Shown here piece after piece: positions 57,101 through 62,223 of a stretch of 64,000 nucleotides of DNA. How positions within the stretch are numbered: position 1 is the stretch's first letter; the number at the start of each line of letters is the position of its first letter. Position numbers and translations under genes: made by a program. Origin of the DNA: Pterois miles (Eukaryota > Chordata > Actinopteri > Perciformes > Scorpaenidae); assembly GCA_947000775.1 (NCBI GenBank), contig CAMQGK010000008.1, positions 7,466,501 through 7,530,500 on the forward strand, in the 5' to 3' direction. Under the pieces are notes generated by a model, which saw only the letters and a list, made by a program, of their open reading frames with translations, ran no database searches and was not told where the DNA came from.

Positions 57101-59513
57101 CGTTAATCAGTTAAAATGCTTAATGTCTGTCAACGGTTAAACGGTTAATTACTGGCATCCCTAATGTCAAGCCATGGGTAGTCATGTCAAACATATTTTC
57201 AACCACTTTTATTTGTAAGCCATCTCTGTAGAGCATGTCCTTCTATTCAGCTCGACACCCTACATCCTCTATCTCAGATGTAGTTGTGGTGGTGATGGTA
57301 ATTGGTCCATCAACGTAAAACGTGTCTGCGACCTTGAAGAACCTCTGAAGATGACAAACCTCCAAAGCCACCAGCTTCGTAGCGAGATGTGCTGAGAGAG
57401 AGAGAGAGAGAAAGGCGGGCTGGGAGAAAATGAAGACAAAGGAGGATTGCCGGCCCATTTGTGTAAAGGTTAGGGCTAGGGTAATGAATACCCTGGCTAT
57501 ATGGAGCTCCCAATGTCTGCTTCCCTCCAGCTGCCTATAAGCTCATTTGGAGTGACACTGGAGTAATGTCAGTGTCAAAGAAATGCAGCAAGAGGCAAAG
57601 AGAGAGAGAGGAGAGAGGGAGCGAAGTGGTAGCGAAGAGTCCATGTCCTCTACTTCTATAGATAATCCTTTCTGCAAGGATGAAAATTATCCTGCACTTA
57701 TCCATAATTACTTTCCTCCTTCCGTTTCCATATCTGACAGAAGGTACAACAAATTGCTATATACAACATTTATATTCTCACCTGTAATATCTATAAAGCT
57801 CATCATTTCATTTTTTTACTAATTTTTACAGAAAAATACCCAGATTTTTAAAGATTGCTGGTGTGTATTTAAAAGCGGTTTCATTTTCTACAGTAAAAAG
57901 TCACAGTGGAGAAGGTTGTTTTAACAACTAGCCCAGCTTGAAAAATGACATTAATTGAAGAGGAAAATGTGTAAATGAGCTGCTGATCATGTGAGCCGGA
58001 TTGTCTACGCAATACTGGGGGCATATTTTCAGGATTTTTTTCAAATAGAAACTGAAAATGATGAGCTGGCCGTCACCATGAGGCTGTCAGGCAACAAGCA
58101 GAGACTCCAGGAGGTCACTGTGCTCGACGAAGAAATATAGCACATAACCCTGTTTAAAATTACATATTGCTGTTTTTTTACGTACAAGAAAAATAACTCA
58201 CTTCTGAATATGTTATAGTTAATTAGTGAGCTTTCGAGGTGCTGTTAAGTTTCCAGTTTTAATGCTAGGCTAATAGTCCCCTGACTGCATCTTCATATTT
58301 ATCATACAGATATGAGAGTGGCATTAATGTACCTACAGGCAAAAAAAAAAGCATATTTCTAAAAATGTTGGACGACTCTTTTATGTTTGTACCATACAGG
58401 TCAAATGTGAAACATTATAGCTGCTATTTGAAACTATCCTGAAGACTGAAGCCAAAAGGACTGCAGGTGGCCACAAATCACCAGAAACTACATACTAAAC
58501 TTTTCTTAACACCTAAAAATAAAGCATAAATAGAGTCTCACCCGTAATGCGTTGACTTGCCGGCTATTTTGAAGGAAGTCCCAGACTCGTGGACCAAGTT
58601 CATCCCATGAATCAGCGAGCTCTTTAAGCATAGCCAAGGCATTGAATGTGCTATTTGCCTGAAACAAACAGGAAAAAAAAAACAATATTAATTTTAGCGA
58701 CAATATTTATCTCACCTTTCCCTGACTGAAAGCATACCCACTGAGCTTCTTCTAAGCACTCCACATCGGCACATTTCGGCTTATCCCCAAAGGAAGTCAT
58801 CCCATTGTAACACTGCCGACCCCCCATGGTGATGAATGTAAATGGGGTTATTTACCCCTTAACATTGACTTGTAAACAATCTGACTATGTCTGGTGTGAA
58901 TAGGGCCTCCTGTGCCAGCACCCAGGCCGCTTGCTGTGAAGTCGGCAGATTTTGCTCCTACTCATTATGTATTCTGAATGCAAAATCCTCACTCCCTGCC
59001 TGTTGTTTGTTTTGCTCATGCACTTATCAAAATGATGCTAATATCTTGGAGGAATGTCATGTCATGAAAATGCATTACATTCACCACATTCTATGAACAG
59101 GCCTCCTGACTAACTATTGTATTATTTTTATTTTTCTTCCCCAGGTGGTAACTTTGTGTGATATTCAGCATTTTTCATTCCCCCACTGGAGGCACAATTA
59201 TTGATACCTACAATTGGCCTGATCCTGTGCATAGAACAAACAAATATATCAAGAAAACTATATATATATTAAAAAAAAATTGCTTTCACTAAACTTGCTC
59301 ATACAACATATTCAGCTACTTTCCAAGTGCATGAGAAGTCAGAGTGCATGTAAATATGTTACATTTTTCATACCTCTTTCAAAATGTGACGAACAGCGGG
59401 TGTATCAGGTGTGTAGAGGACTTTCCCTTGTAATAACGGCTTGAAGGTGCTCCAAATGTAGCGCAGGCCAGGTGTGCCCTCCAGGGTGTCGACAAGAGTC
59501 TGACAGAAAGCAT
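3869..59513 (-). CDS. abca1: ABCA1-like full ABC transporter, partial spliced gene (22 exon positions, one duplicated)
   Basis: This is a multi-exon gene on the minus strand, partial at both ends. ABCA1-type proteins are full transporters (TM1, large extracellular domain, TM2-6, NBD, linker, TM7, second extracellular domain, TM8-12, NBD) that move phospholipid and sterol across the plasma membrane; that role is family knowledge, not shown here. The window supplies the C-terminal part of the first extracellular domain through the start of the second, about 1,130 codons. NBD1 is complete: Walker A GHNGAGKT, Q-loop CPQHN, signature LSGGMQ, Walker B IVILDEP and H-loop STHH. Consecutive exons join in phase with GT-AG sites. 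Residues such as IFLKVAEDTGVDAE, GGSKIVILDEPTAGVDPY and PPGAGGLPPPQ favour ABCA1, whereas ILKEANSTF and LQDMMDHGIIRAQ in the first extracellular domain look nearer ABCA4. Family assignment is certain; the paralogue (abca1a, abca1b or a related fish copy) is unresolved. Confidence 0.9.
4059..4473 (-). other. Intron 21
   Basis: A 415-bp intron carrying one retrotransposon tail (4316-4354) and otherwise nothing recognised. Confidence 0.8.
4316..4354 (-). repeat. Retroelement 3-prime tail, inverse of 2507-2545
   Basis: 39 bp beginning AATTTCCCCACTGTGGGACT and ending GGAATATCTTATC, the exact reverse complement of 2507-2545. This motif with AATAAAGG is a common fish retroelement end; the class is not assigned. 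Confidence 0.75.
4474..4572 (-). CDS. abca1: Exon 21: second extracellular domain
   Basis: 99 bp, entered and left in phase 2. The acceptor is attaattgcag and the donor ATACC|GTAAGT. It encodes NDSPDNAEVSRVVESLVNKP then GFGTRCMYGDPI. SNDxP and PGFGTRCMxGxPIP match ABCA1. The cysteine is a conserved extracellular one. Confidence 0.95.
5228..5386. repeat. Two units of a 138-bp-period repeat with direct-repeat half-sites
   Basis: TGACCTTGACCTTTGACCACC at 5228-5248 recurs with one change at 5366-5386. The intervening sequence (GTTTGTGCCAGAG, CCTGAGATATTGC, CACGAGAATGGGACAG) is typical of a tandem fish repeat. On the minus strand the unit contains AGGTCA-type half-sites. Confidence 0.7.
8094..8260. 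repeat. Dispersed repeat with CCTAAACCTAA motif
   Basis: TTGCCTAAACCTAACAAAGT and AACCAAGTAGTTTTATTG relate this stretch to 38235-38400 in the same orientation. It is non-coding and the limits are approximate. Confidence 0.5.
10003..10130 (-). CDS. abca1: Exon 20: TM7 and start of second extracellular domain
   Basis: 128 bp, phase 0 to phase 2. The acceptor is ccatcctcctag and the donor TACAG|GTAACC. It encodes VVLPAVFVCLSLIFSLIVPP, then FTEYPSLELQPWMY and ends STTFY. The IVLPAVFVCxxLxFSLIVPPFxxYPSLELQPWMY pattern is near-identical to ABCA1. There was no long open frame to mark it. Confidence 0.96.
10131..13900 (-). other. Intron 19
   Basis: A 3.8-kb intron with a TA array at 11217-11244, a poly-A run at 11691-11707 and a CT tract near 12692-12727. 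No repeat family or gene is recognised. Confidence 0.75.
11217..11244. repeat. TA dinucleotide array
   Basis: About 14 TA units following a T-rich stretch (11170-11216). It is a simple sequence. Confidence 0.95.
13901..14032 (-). CDS. abca1: Exon 19: cytosolic segment leading to TM7
   Basis: 130 or 132 bp. The donor is CCCAG|GTAATG in phase 0. The acceptor is either 14030 (cttaaagag|G) or 14032 (gacttaaag|AGG), depending on exon 18. It encodes NATVSGKGSMVITGWELIRR, then QFLALFIKRFHHARRSRKG and LIAQ. KGSxxxxGWxLxxxQFxALxxKRxxxARRSRKGxxAQ is the ABCA1 pattern immediately before TM7. Confidence 0.93.
14041..14766 (-). other. Intron 18
   Basis: An intron of roughly 730 bp, with ends depending on the splice pair used. 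I see nothing in it. Confidence 0.7.
14767..14878 (-). CDS. abca1: Exon 18: basic, serine-rich linker
   Basis: The acceptor gtattcccacag is strong, and the split codon with exon 17 gives threonine. It encodes TKELLVRDCKRGSRTSKRNS, then VASVHMKTEQ and optionally VSGMTG. Two weak donors have identical GTCTCT context: after GGCAA (exon edge 14767) or after GAGCAA (edge 14787). Only the first fits acceptor 14030 and only the second fits acceptor 14032 of exon 19. KRNS fits a basophilic kinase site. The exon is supported by phase and position; conservation is weak, as is usual for this linker. Confidence 0.75.
14879..16432 (-). other. Intron 17
   Basis: A 1.55-kb intron, 40 percent of which is the TTAA-ended element at 15219-15853. 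Confidence 0.75.
15219..15853. mobile_element. TTAA-bounded inverted-repeat element, family 4
   Basis: 635 bp opening TTAAACCTGCAGTAGGCAGA and closing TTTACCCACTGCCGCTTTAA, an imperfect inverted repeat with TTAA edges. It is non-coding. Confidence 0.7.
16433..16481 (-). CDS. abca1: Exon 17: 49-bp micro-exon after NBD1
   Basis: Only 49 bp, phase 0 to phase 1, encoding IFLKVAEDTGVDAEIQ plus one base. The acceptor is ttttttcattttgcag and the donor CAAA|GTAAGA, both strong. IFLKVAEexGVDAE is the sequence expected in ABCA1 directly after the TTLEE that ends exon 16, and it differs clearly from ABCA4 and ABCA7 here. This is the best single piece of evidence for an ABCA1 identity. Confidence 0.95.
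16482..18807 (-). other. Intron 16
   Basis: A 2.3-kb intron with one probable TTAA-ended element at about 17654-17967 and a purine-rich tract near 18668-18699. Confidence 0.75.
17654..17967. mobile_element. Probable TTAA-ended element related to 15219-15853
   Basis: Its right end, TTTTAATCATATTTGATCCA followed by CTACTTCAGCTTTAA, aligns with the right end of the element at 15219-15853. The left end TTAAAGTGAAAACC is less certain. Non-coding. Confidence 0.5.
18808..19010 (-). CDS. abca1: Exon 16: linker after NBD1
   Basis: 203 bp, phase 1 to phase 0. It encodes LISVGQVVRHHVPGA, ESIGQEITYILPYGG, FALLFQELDM and ADLGLTSYGISDTTLEE. The LFxELDxxxADLGxxSYGISxTTLEE motif is shared by ABCA1/4/7. A second acceptor (gtaattttgcag) 15 bp upstream, giving an exon end at 19025, keeps frame and adds five codons (AICPP). 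It has the better pyrimidine context, so the true edge may be 19025. The donor is GAG|GTATAC. Confidence 0.94.
20870..21098 (+). repeat. Retrotransposon-like 3-prime tail
   Basis: Includes GTGTAAAGCACTTTGAATTG and ACTATACAAATAAAGCTG, a tail pattern found at the ends of many fish retroelements and adjacent, as is usual, to a simple repeat (the TG array). The start is approximate. Confidence 0.5.
21099..21171. repeat. TG dinucleotide microsatellite
   Basis: About 36 uninterrupted TG units on the plus strand, CA in the transcript, lying 225 bp upstream (plus-strand coordinate) of exon 15. Confidence 0.97.
21396..21474 (-). CDS. abca1: Exon 15: serine-rich regulatory linker
   Basis: 79 bp, phase 0 to phase 1, 26 codons, too short to stand out as an open frame. 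The acceptor is ctgattaacag and the donor TCAG|GTACAA. It encodes EEGCPSRSSSPDEGISSQSW followed by DNSDPS. ABCA1 has a comparable acidic serine-rich linker here. It is placed by position, phase and composition rather than strong conservation. Confidence 0.85.
21475..22608 (-). other. Intron 14
   Basis: A 1.1-kb intron with no recognised element. Confidence 0.8.
22609..22823 (-). CDS. abca1: Exon 14: NBD1 H-loop and C-terminal part
   Basis: 215 bp, phase 1 to phase 0. The acceptor is tctcccttcag and the donor GAG|GTAGGA. It encodes RTIILSTHHMDEADILGD, AIISHGKMRCCGSSIFLK and GSGYYLTLVRDG. The histidine of STHH is the H-loop switch residue. GDRIAIISHGK matches ABCA1, while KKCFGSG is nearer ABCA4. 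Confidence 0.97.
23724..24190. repeat. Two adjoining dispersed repeat fragments
   Basis: From 23724 (TTAAAGGAATACTTCATGCC) to about 23875 (GGGGTGAAGTATTA) is a short inverted-repeat element whose right TTAA is lost. It is followed to about 24190 by sequence full of TTAGCATGCTAAC-like motifs, typical of another widespread fish repeat. Limits are approximate. Confidence 0.5.
25188..25465 (+). repeat. Widespread teleost dispersed repeat
   Basis: Starts ATCCATCCATCCACCC and includes GGGGGCTGGAGCCGATCCCA, AACCTAACCTGCATG and GACTGTGGGAGGAAACCGG, then GGTTCGAACCC. This series is very common across fish genomes as a dispersed retroelement-related repeat. I recognise it from general knowledge and do not assign a family name. 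Confidence 0.8.
26175..26415 (-). repeat. Dispersed repeat, opposite orientation to 2016-2335
   Basis: Contains AAAGGTGCTAGATG, TAACTGTGCTAACAGCATTA and GAGCTAGCCAGTGGGGC. The inverse of these (GCCCCACTGGCTAG, TGTTAGCACTGTTAGC, TTAGCACCTTTAA) occurs in order at 2016-2335, so the two are homologous inverted copies of a non-coding repeat. Confidence 0.6.
27915..28052 (-). CDS. abca1: Exon 13: NBD1 signature, Walker B, D-loop
   Basis: 138 bp, entered and left in phase 1. The acceptor is ctgtgttccag and the donor CAAG|GTATGG. It encodes GMQRKLSVAIAFVGG, SKIVILDEPTAGVDPYARR and ends WELLLKYKQG. IVILDEP holds the Walker B aspartate and catalytic glutamate, and AGVDP the D-loop. The GGSK and TAGVDP residues agree with ABCA1/ABCA7 rather than ABCA4. 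Confidence 0.97.
28053..28780 (-). other. Intron 12
   Basis: A 728-bp intron; nothing recognisable is seen in it. Confidence 0.8.
28781..28920 (-). CDS. abca1: Exon 12: NBD1 helical subdomain
   Basis: 140 bp, phase 2 to phase 1. The acceptor is catctttacag and the donor TCAG|GTGTGT. It encodes LTVEEHIYFYARLKGRSRDE, QMIEDVGLPHKRKD and ends LAKDLS. LTVEEHxxFYARLKG matches ABCA1. The following exon completes the LSGGMQ signature across the splice junction. Confidence 0.96.
28921..29607 (-). other. Intron 11
   Basis: A 687-bp AT-rich intron with a T/C tract near 29499-29530. No named element is seen. Confidence 0.8.
29608..29739 (-). CDS. abca1: Exon 11: NBD1, Q-loop
   Basis: 132 bp, entered and left in phase 2. 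The acceptor is tttctctgcag and the donor AATGA|GTGAGA. It encodes SILTGLFPPTSGTALINGYD and RIRKYLGMCPQHNVLFN. The CPQHN glutamine is the Q-loop contacting Mg-ATP and the transmembrane domain. Confidence 0.96.
29740..31429 (-). other. Intron 10
   Basis: A 1.7-kb intron. A repeat from about 29981 to 30661 opens TTAAAGGTGAACTTTGGCAA. Poly-A runs occur near 30487 and 30825-30841. Nothing else is recognised. Confidence 0.7.
29981..30661. repeat. Probable TTAA-ended dispersed element
   Basis: Opens TTAAAGGTGAACTTTGGCAA and ends near GGGGAAATGGGGTTTAAA. The interior contains CCTATTTTCCCATGTTTTTC, whose inverse (AACATGGGGAAA) appears near the right end, so the terminal regions are inversely related. 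The right limit is uncertain because a second GGGTTTAAG follows at 30683-30690. Confidence 0.5.
31430..31601 (-). CDS. abca1: Exon 10: NBD1 start with Walker A
   Basis: 172 bp, phase 1 to phase 2. The acceptor is tttttctaaag and the donor ACAAT|GTGAGT. It encodes MKAGVSIRNLVKIY, AVDGLSIDFYENQITSFLG and the P-loop GHNGAGKTTT, which binds ATP phosphates in NBD1. GVSIxNLVKxY and ITSFLGHNGAGKTTT are typical of ABCA1. Confidence 0.97.
31602..32552 (-). other. Intron 9
   Basis: A 951-bp intron, of which 31835-32235 is a TTAA-ended inverted-repeat element. I see nothing else in it. Confidence 0.8.
31835..32235. mobile_element. TTAA-bounded inverted-repeat element, family 2, copy A
   Basis: 401 bp opening TTAAAGAGGACCTATTATAG and closing ATAATAGGTCCTCTTTAA, a near-perfect terminal inverted repeat of about 18 bp with TTAA edges. 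It is homologous, in opposite orientation, to the copy at 49055-49486. No reading frame of interest. Confidence 0.87.
32553..32669 (-). CDS. abca1: Exon 9: linker from TM6 to NBD1
   Basis: 117 bp, phase 1 to phase 1. The acceptor is ctgatcctag and the donor AACG|GTAACC. It encodes QYGIPKPWYFPFTASYWCG followed by an acidic, poorly conserved tail. The PGxYGIPxPWYFPxxxSYW motif is shared by ABCA1, 2, 4 and 7. The tail is the variable linker before the NBD. Confidence 0.94.
32670..32923 (-). other. Intron 8 (shortest)
   Basis: A 254-bp intron with GT-AG ends and no recognisable element. Confidence 0.85.
32924..33128 (-). CDS. abca1: Exon 8: re-entrant segment and TM6 of TMD1
   Basis: 205 bp, phase 0 to phase 1. 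The acceptor is ttattcccag and the donor CCAG|GTATTT. It encodes SLLSCVAFGYGCENF, KYEEQGIGIQWYNIGKSP and the hydrophobic IVSIIMMLFDAALYW, ending WYIENVFPG. EEQGxGxQWxN and LTWYIExVFPG are clade hallmarks. The YNIGKSPEEGD part leans to ABCA4. Confidence 0.96.
33129..37021 (-). other. Intron 7
   Basis: A 3.9-kb intron, AT-rich. Near 33740 and 33820 there is a short diverged duplication around GACATATTCTACTGA. No other exon or gene is recognisable, and a 151-codon minus-strand reading frame at 35452-35907 has no family features. Confidence 0.7.
37022..37243 (-). CDS. abca1: Exon 7: TM4-TM5 of TMD1
   Basis: 222 bp, phase 0 to phase 0, 74 codons. The acceptor is ctgacacag and the donor GTG|GTAAGT. 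It begins YGKVLQYSDPS, then a hydrophobic stretch VIFVFLLVFCLATITQCFF and FFSKANLAAACGGLIYF, ending in YAWRDVMGF. The SDPSVxFVFL and ANLAAACGGxIYFxLYLPxxLC motifs identify the ABCA1 clade. Confidence 0.96.
37244..37905 (-). other. Intron downstream of exon 6b
   Basis: A 662-bp AT-rich intron with GT-AG ends. I see no repeat or regulatory element I can name. Confidence 0.8.
37906..38128 (-). CDS. abca1: Exon 6b: canonical copy, TM2-loop-TM3 of TMD1
   Basis: 223 bp, entered in phase 2 and left in phase 0. The acceptor is tcattgtcttcag and the donor AAG|GTGATT. It encodes FLRTLARSLPLYMTLAWIYS, the loop GIVAEKEARLKETVRIMG and a helix ending LILAFMLK. The loop and the YWLSW segment match ABCA1 closely, about two-thirds identity to the human exon as I remember it. 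It is the expected ABCA1-type exon at this position. Confidence 0.95.
38129..41907 (-). other. Intron between the two exon-6 copies
   Basis: A 3.8-kb sequence separating exons 6a and 6b. It carries a poly-A run near 39147-39163, a dispersed repeat fragment at 38235-38400 and a palindromic TGCATGCA at 39005-39012. It is far too long for mutual exclusion to arise from donor and branch point lying too close together. Confidence 0.7.
38235..38400. repeat. Dispersed repeat with CCTAAACCTAA motifs
   Basis: Contains AACCCAAACCACGATCTTTT, CCTAAACCTAA and CTAAGTAGTTTTATT. A related segment in the same orientation lies at 8094-8260. It is non-coding and of unknown class. Confidence 0.55.
41908..42130 (-). 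CDS. abca1: Exon 6a: divergent alternative copy, TM2-loop-TM3 of TMD1
   Basis: 223 bp, entered in phase 2 and left in phase 0, open throughout. The acceptor is gctttcttttacaaccag and the donor AAG|GTCAGT. It encodes FIQSLGGMLPMFLVLAF, the loop TIKGLVLEKELRLKEVLRVV and a C-terminal helix ending VLISVMLK. It has the same length, phases and end residues (MLK) as exon 6b, but only 28 of 74 residues match by my count. The LVLEKELRLKE loop is nearer ABCA4 than ABCA1. Intact splice sites and frame argue against a decayed relic; expression is unproven. Confidence 0.85.
42131..48204 (-). other. Intron 5 (largest), upstream of duplicated exon
   Basis: A 6.1-kb AT-rich intron between exon 5 and exon 6a. 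It has a poly-A run near 43845-43861 and short simple-sequence stretches. I saw no further exon-6 copy in it and no other gene. Confidence 0.7.
48205..48381 (-). CDS. abca1: Exon 5: end of first extracellular domain
   Basis: 177 bp, entered and left in phase 2. The acceptor is taataag|G and the donor GACGT|GTGAGT. It encodes LWSPGARDNSFNDLRYIWGG, then FAYLQDMMDHGIIRAQ and MPYPCFVDD. YxWGGFxYLQD and QQMPYPCxVDD are hallmark motifs just before TM2. Its GT phase remnant forms valine with the first base of either downstream exon copy (C in 6a, G in 6b). Confidence 0.96.
48590..48971. mobile_element. TTAA-bounded inverted-repeat element, family 3
   Basis: 382 bp opening TTAAAGGAATACTTTGACAT and closing TTGGCAAAATGTCAAATTAT followed by TTATTTAA. 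The ends form an imperfect inverted repeat. The interior holds the ACTAAGCTAAGCTAACC motif common in fish repeats. Confidence 0.75.
49055..49486. mobile_element. TTAA-bounded inverted-repeat element, family 2, copy B
   Basis: 432 bp opening TTAAAGAGGACTTATTATGC and closing GCATAATAGGCCCTCTTTAA, an inverted repeat of about 20 bp with TTAA at each edge. Internal sequence resembles the copy at 31835-32235 in opposite orientation. It is non-coding. Confidence 0.85.
49544..49749 (-). CDS. abca1: Exon 4: first extracellular domain, approach to TM2
   Basis: 206 bp, phase 0 to phase 2. The acceptor is gtgttgacag and the donor GACAG|GTATGT. It encodes CLDLNKF, LELLKNDTYWAGVTF and YIKYKIRMDIDEVERTNKVK. 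The FWAGV and KIRMDIDxVxxTNKxKD motifs are among the most conserved in ABCA1/4/7. Sequons NDT and NSS are present. Confidence 0.95.
50843..51293. mobile_element. TTAA-bounded miniature inverted-repeat element, family 1, copy A
   Basis: 451 bp opening TTAAAGGTGCAGTGTGTA and closing with its imperfect inverse, TTACACACTGTTCCTTTAA. It has no coding capacity. TTAA at both ends is the target-site signature of piggyBac-type transposition, but no transposase is present here, so the superfamily is inferred. Confidence 0.75.
52761..52917. mobile_element. TTAA-bounded miniature inverted-repeat element, family 1, copy B
   Basis: 157 bp opening TTAAAGGAGCAGTGTGTAGG and closing CCTACACACTGGACCTTTAA. The outer 24 bases pair with only two mismatches. 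It is a shortened relative of the copy at 50843-51293, about 1.5 kb away, with TTAA at both edges. Confidence 0.85.
53464..53661 (-). CDS. abca1: Exon 3: first extracellular domain
   Basis: 198 bp, phase 0 to phase 0, 66 codons. The acceptor is gaaactag and the donor AGC|GTATGT. It encodes ALLKNPVFAAALNQRL, WTAELLANFLYNGP, MPPYDWRDAHNATTE and ends LSNFLS. The NFLYxGPxE and WRDxxN patterns match ABCA4 more closely than ABCA1. Two sequons (NST, NAT) fit an extracellular location. Confidence 0.93.
54117..54400. repeat. G-run (54126-54178) with adjoining GC-rich repeat fragment
   Basis: On the plus strand, 54126-54178 is nearly pure G, broken only by AGGCT and a single T. It reads as C in the transcript. 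The flanking sequence to about 54400 is GC-rich and continues into a GTGCATGTGTGTGTCTCGGG-like stretch, which looks like a piece of a dispersed fish repeat. G runs of this length can form quadruplexes and are often mis-sequenced, so the exact count is unreliable. Confidence 0.75.
55896..56705 (+). repeat. GC-rich repeat island, class unknown
   Basis: Starting at a sharp boundary near 55896 the sequence becomes very GC-rich, with repeated GGGTGGTGGGTGGAGGTGGG-like plus-strand motifs to about 56220. It then grades into ordinary composition and ends near AATAAAGATTAG at about 56700. A GC-rich front and AATAAA-like end suggest an inserted retroelement or retrocopy read on the plus strand. This is inference: I recognise no protein domain and no poly-A tail at the end. 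Confidence 0.5.
58542..58658 (-). CDS. abca1: Exon 2: first extracellular domain
   Basis: 117 bp, phase 0 to phase 0, 39 codons. The acceptor is gtttcag and the donor CGG|GTGAGA. It begins ANSTF, an N-glycosylation sequon that aligns with ABCA4, and runs through WDELGPRVWDFLQNS to NALR. The WxExxPxxWxF pattern matches ABCA family members. The CGG donor is fixed by the phase of exon 3. Confidence 0.93.
58659..59373 (-). other. Intron 1
   Basis: A 715-bp intron with GT-AG ends and AT-rich sequence. Apart from short A and T runs I see nothing recognisable in it. Confidence 0.8.
59374..59513 (-). CDS. abca1: Exon 1 of series: first extracellular domain
   Basis: 140 bp, entered in phase 1 and left in phase 0 (46 full codons). 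The acceptor is ccctcctatag and the donor GAG|GTATGA. It encodes AFCQTLVDTLEG, then KPLLQGKVLYTPDTPA and ends RHILKE. The KPLLxGKxLYTPDxPA block is diagnostic of the distal part of the first extracellular domain in ABCA1/4/7. This is the most upstream exon found in the window. Confidence 0.93.
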
Positions 59514-60188
59514 CTATAGGAGGGAAGATAGGGGGGAGAGGGGAGAAGACAGGGAAGGTCAAGCCGAGACCGAAGAAAGTACCTCTACATTTGTGAATCC
59601 TGTGTGCAAACTGTACGTACGCTCTTTCTTAGGACAAGAGGAAAGAAACAAGTTGTTTGATATCTACCAAATCATAGGATTTGCAGCACCCAAGAAGTAA
59701 ACATGATAAATACTGCACATGAGCTTCATATGTAGCTACCATGACAACCCTCACAATACTTTTTCTTAACCCAGAGCCAGCGAATAAGAACATGTAAAAT
59801 ATGACTTAAGCATACATCTTGACCATTTAATTTTATATTCATTACTAAACCACACACATCTGCCCCAGCAGTGGTGTCAAAAAACACAGTATACAAGCAG
59901 AAATAAGAAAATCTATTGAATCTAATCTATCTATTAAAGGACAAAGCAAAAAATATCATATCCACTGTTGCATGAAAACTGGCTGCAATGCTGAGGTAAC
60001 CCATTGTAACAGTAAAATGCTAAATAAATGAAATGACTGGAAAGTAAACAGCACCAAGAGTTTACAACATGGGACAGTATTGACGAAATCAGAACACATA
60101 GATATTACTGTACTTGTAACTGCTTGGAACAAATCCTTTTTGTACAACCTTGATTAAGGATTTTGTCCTATTTTGCTGAAGCCATCAT

Positions 60189-60189
<1 letters not shown>

Positions 60190-60225
<36 letters not shown>
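60190..60225. repeat. AGT/TAG trinucleotide microsatellite
   Basis: About twelve uninterrupted trinucleotide units (AGT on the plus strand) lie in the intron upstream of exon 1. On the transcribed strand this reads as ACT repeats. It is an ordinary microsatellite. Confidence 0.95.
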
Positions 60226-60226
<1 letters not shown>

Positions 60227-62223
60227 TGCTGTTTTTTGTGCAAAGATCACTTTGCAAATTTTACAGGGACTTTGACCTAGCAGGACTGACAGCAGCTCCT
60301 GTGACCTTAATACAACTTTCAGGAATACTACTGTGTTTATTCAGTTTATTGTAGCGTAGTTAGGAAAGCCATGTGTTTAAAAGTTTCATATGTTCAAGAA
60401 ACTAACAGTGATTTTAAAACACAATGGGTTCAGACACATATCTTAACTTTTTTCTTCATTACTCATTAATGCTTGTTCTGGTTTTACTGCTGCGCTCTAA
60501 TTTATATTTTCTTTCTCTTCTATATTTATCCTCTGGGGTTCTGTCTTTTGTTTCAGTTTGTTTGTATATTATTTTGTCTATATGTTATGATTCCCTTTAT
60601 AGTAGTTTGGAAATTATTAAGAAAAGACTTTAATAAATAAAGTTTAAACAGGGAGAGACGTGAGTTTCTGGAGACACTGGGGAAACATTTTGGTGACGTT
60701 GCTGATACTGCCACTCAACACATACAAAACCCGCCAAAATAAACTCTCTCACTCAACTGTTAAGGTTCAATAACTGCCATGCAATCAATATTTAACTAAG
60801 TAGTTGGAATATTAAAAAAAAATCGTCAAATTACCAAAAATCATCAAATCAAAGTGTAACTAAAAATAAAAAAATAAGCAATTACTTCATAATAGTAAGC
60901 AAGATTTGTCCTGGGATTGTCCTACCTGAGTTTATACATTGAATATCTCTCATTTTGTGGATATTATATCAGTTACTGGTGCTTCATTACAGATCAGCAA
61001 CCAGAGTGTTGCAAAGTGGATGTAATTAAACCAAGTTTGGGATTATTACTTTAAAAACACACACAAGCAGAGGCAAACACAAGCCAGGAGTTCAGACCTG
61101 AGTACATAAGGAAAAGCTTCTATGGAGCAGAGGGAAAAAGTCAATATGCTCAGCGGCAGTACAATCATTACTAATTTAACTTATCTGCCAACATGAATAT
61201 TGCCAGTTTAGGAGAGTGCTGAATAGGTTACACGAGGACCTGCGCTGCTAGGAATGAAGTCTGGAGTAGGTTAGGCTTGGGTTGTGCCTGCCCCTCGTTG
61301 TGACTGAAAATATGCGAGTCCTTCAGTGTGGGAGTTCATCAGGTAATTGATCAATCCGTTGTGGCGTCTGCCAGTCAATATAGCTGTCTGCCTTTCTGAT
61401 ATGTTGCTAACTGTCCCTTTTGTTCAGATACCTGTCATTACACCAGCGCTTTCCCCACTCCTTTTTTTCGGTCTTTCCTGTCAAGACCACAACCTCAATC
61501 CTCCACTTCTTGTCATCTCACCAGGGTGACCATTTCCCCCATAAGGGAGATTTTAGCGGCCATTTTCAGTGCAATTAAATGTTAGCCTTTCTGCCTCCCG
61601 GCCATCTTTTCCAGGTGCTCCTGGGAGGTCTGTGTGCGGGCAGCTAATGGCCACCCCTTAGTCTGAGTCTGGCCAGATGTTCCCTCCACAGACTGCCAGA
61701 TGCCACTTCCTGCAATCATAACACTTGAAAGAAAATGTGAGCGACACAGCTCAGTAGCTCTCAGCTGTTAGGTGTCTTTTGTCACTCCAAATCGTAAGCT
61801 TTTTGGGATTTCAGAAAAAAGTAGACTAACTGAAGATGATTTTATGTCATGTATGACAATAACAGTAAGAAGAGAGGGCTTCAATTTCTGCTGGAATAAG
61901 CCGCCAAAATGGATGTTTCAAGGAACTTAAAGACAGTGAACACGAGAGGGCAGAGTAGACTGATCGTCTTAAAGGAGTAGCTCCCTTTCTGGAAGTCTGG
62001 ACCTGCATTGGGGTGTTGGGACAAATTTGAGGGGGCACAAAATTAAAAATAAGAGCTAAGAGAGAAACATGCATGTTACAAAATTATATTTATGATTGAC
62101 AACATTTTTGCTTGTAAAATACAGGACACTGCTATCCCTTCAGGCCTCTACAAATCCTTCTGATGAAACAATCTGAAAAGGAAAAATTACTCTTTGTTTA
62201 CATTGCTTATAACTCACATCTAC

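Larger units (their letters stand above)
53662..58541 (-). other. Intron 2, repeat-rich
   Basis: A 4.9-kb intron and the most GC-heterogeneous part of the window. It contains a G-run block near 54117-54400, a CTT array at 54436-54455, a GC-rich island at 55896-56705 and an A-rich tract at 56847-56876. Several long reading frames cross it on both strands, but they are low-complexity or lack recognisable domains. Confidence 0.75.

Noticed and set aside
57466..57482. GTTAGGGCTAGGG, reminiscent of telomere repeats
   Set aside because: A single imperfect pair, no array.
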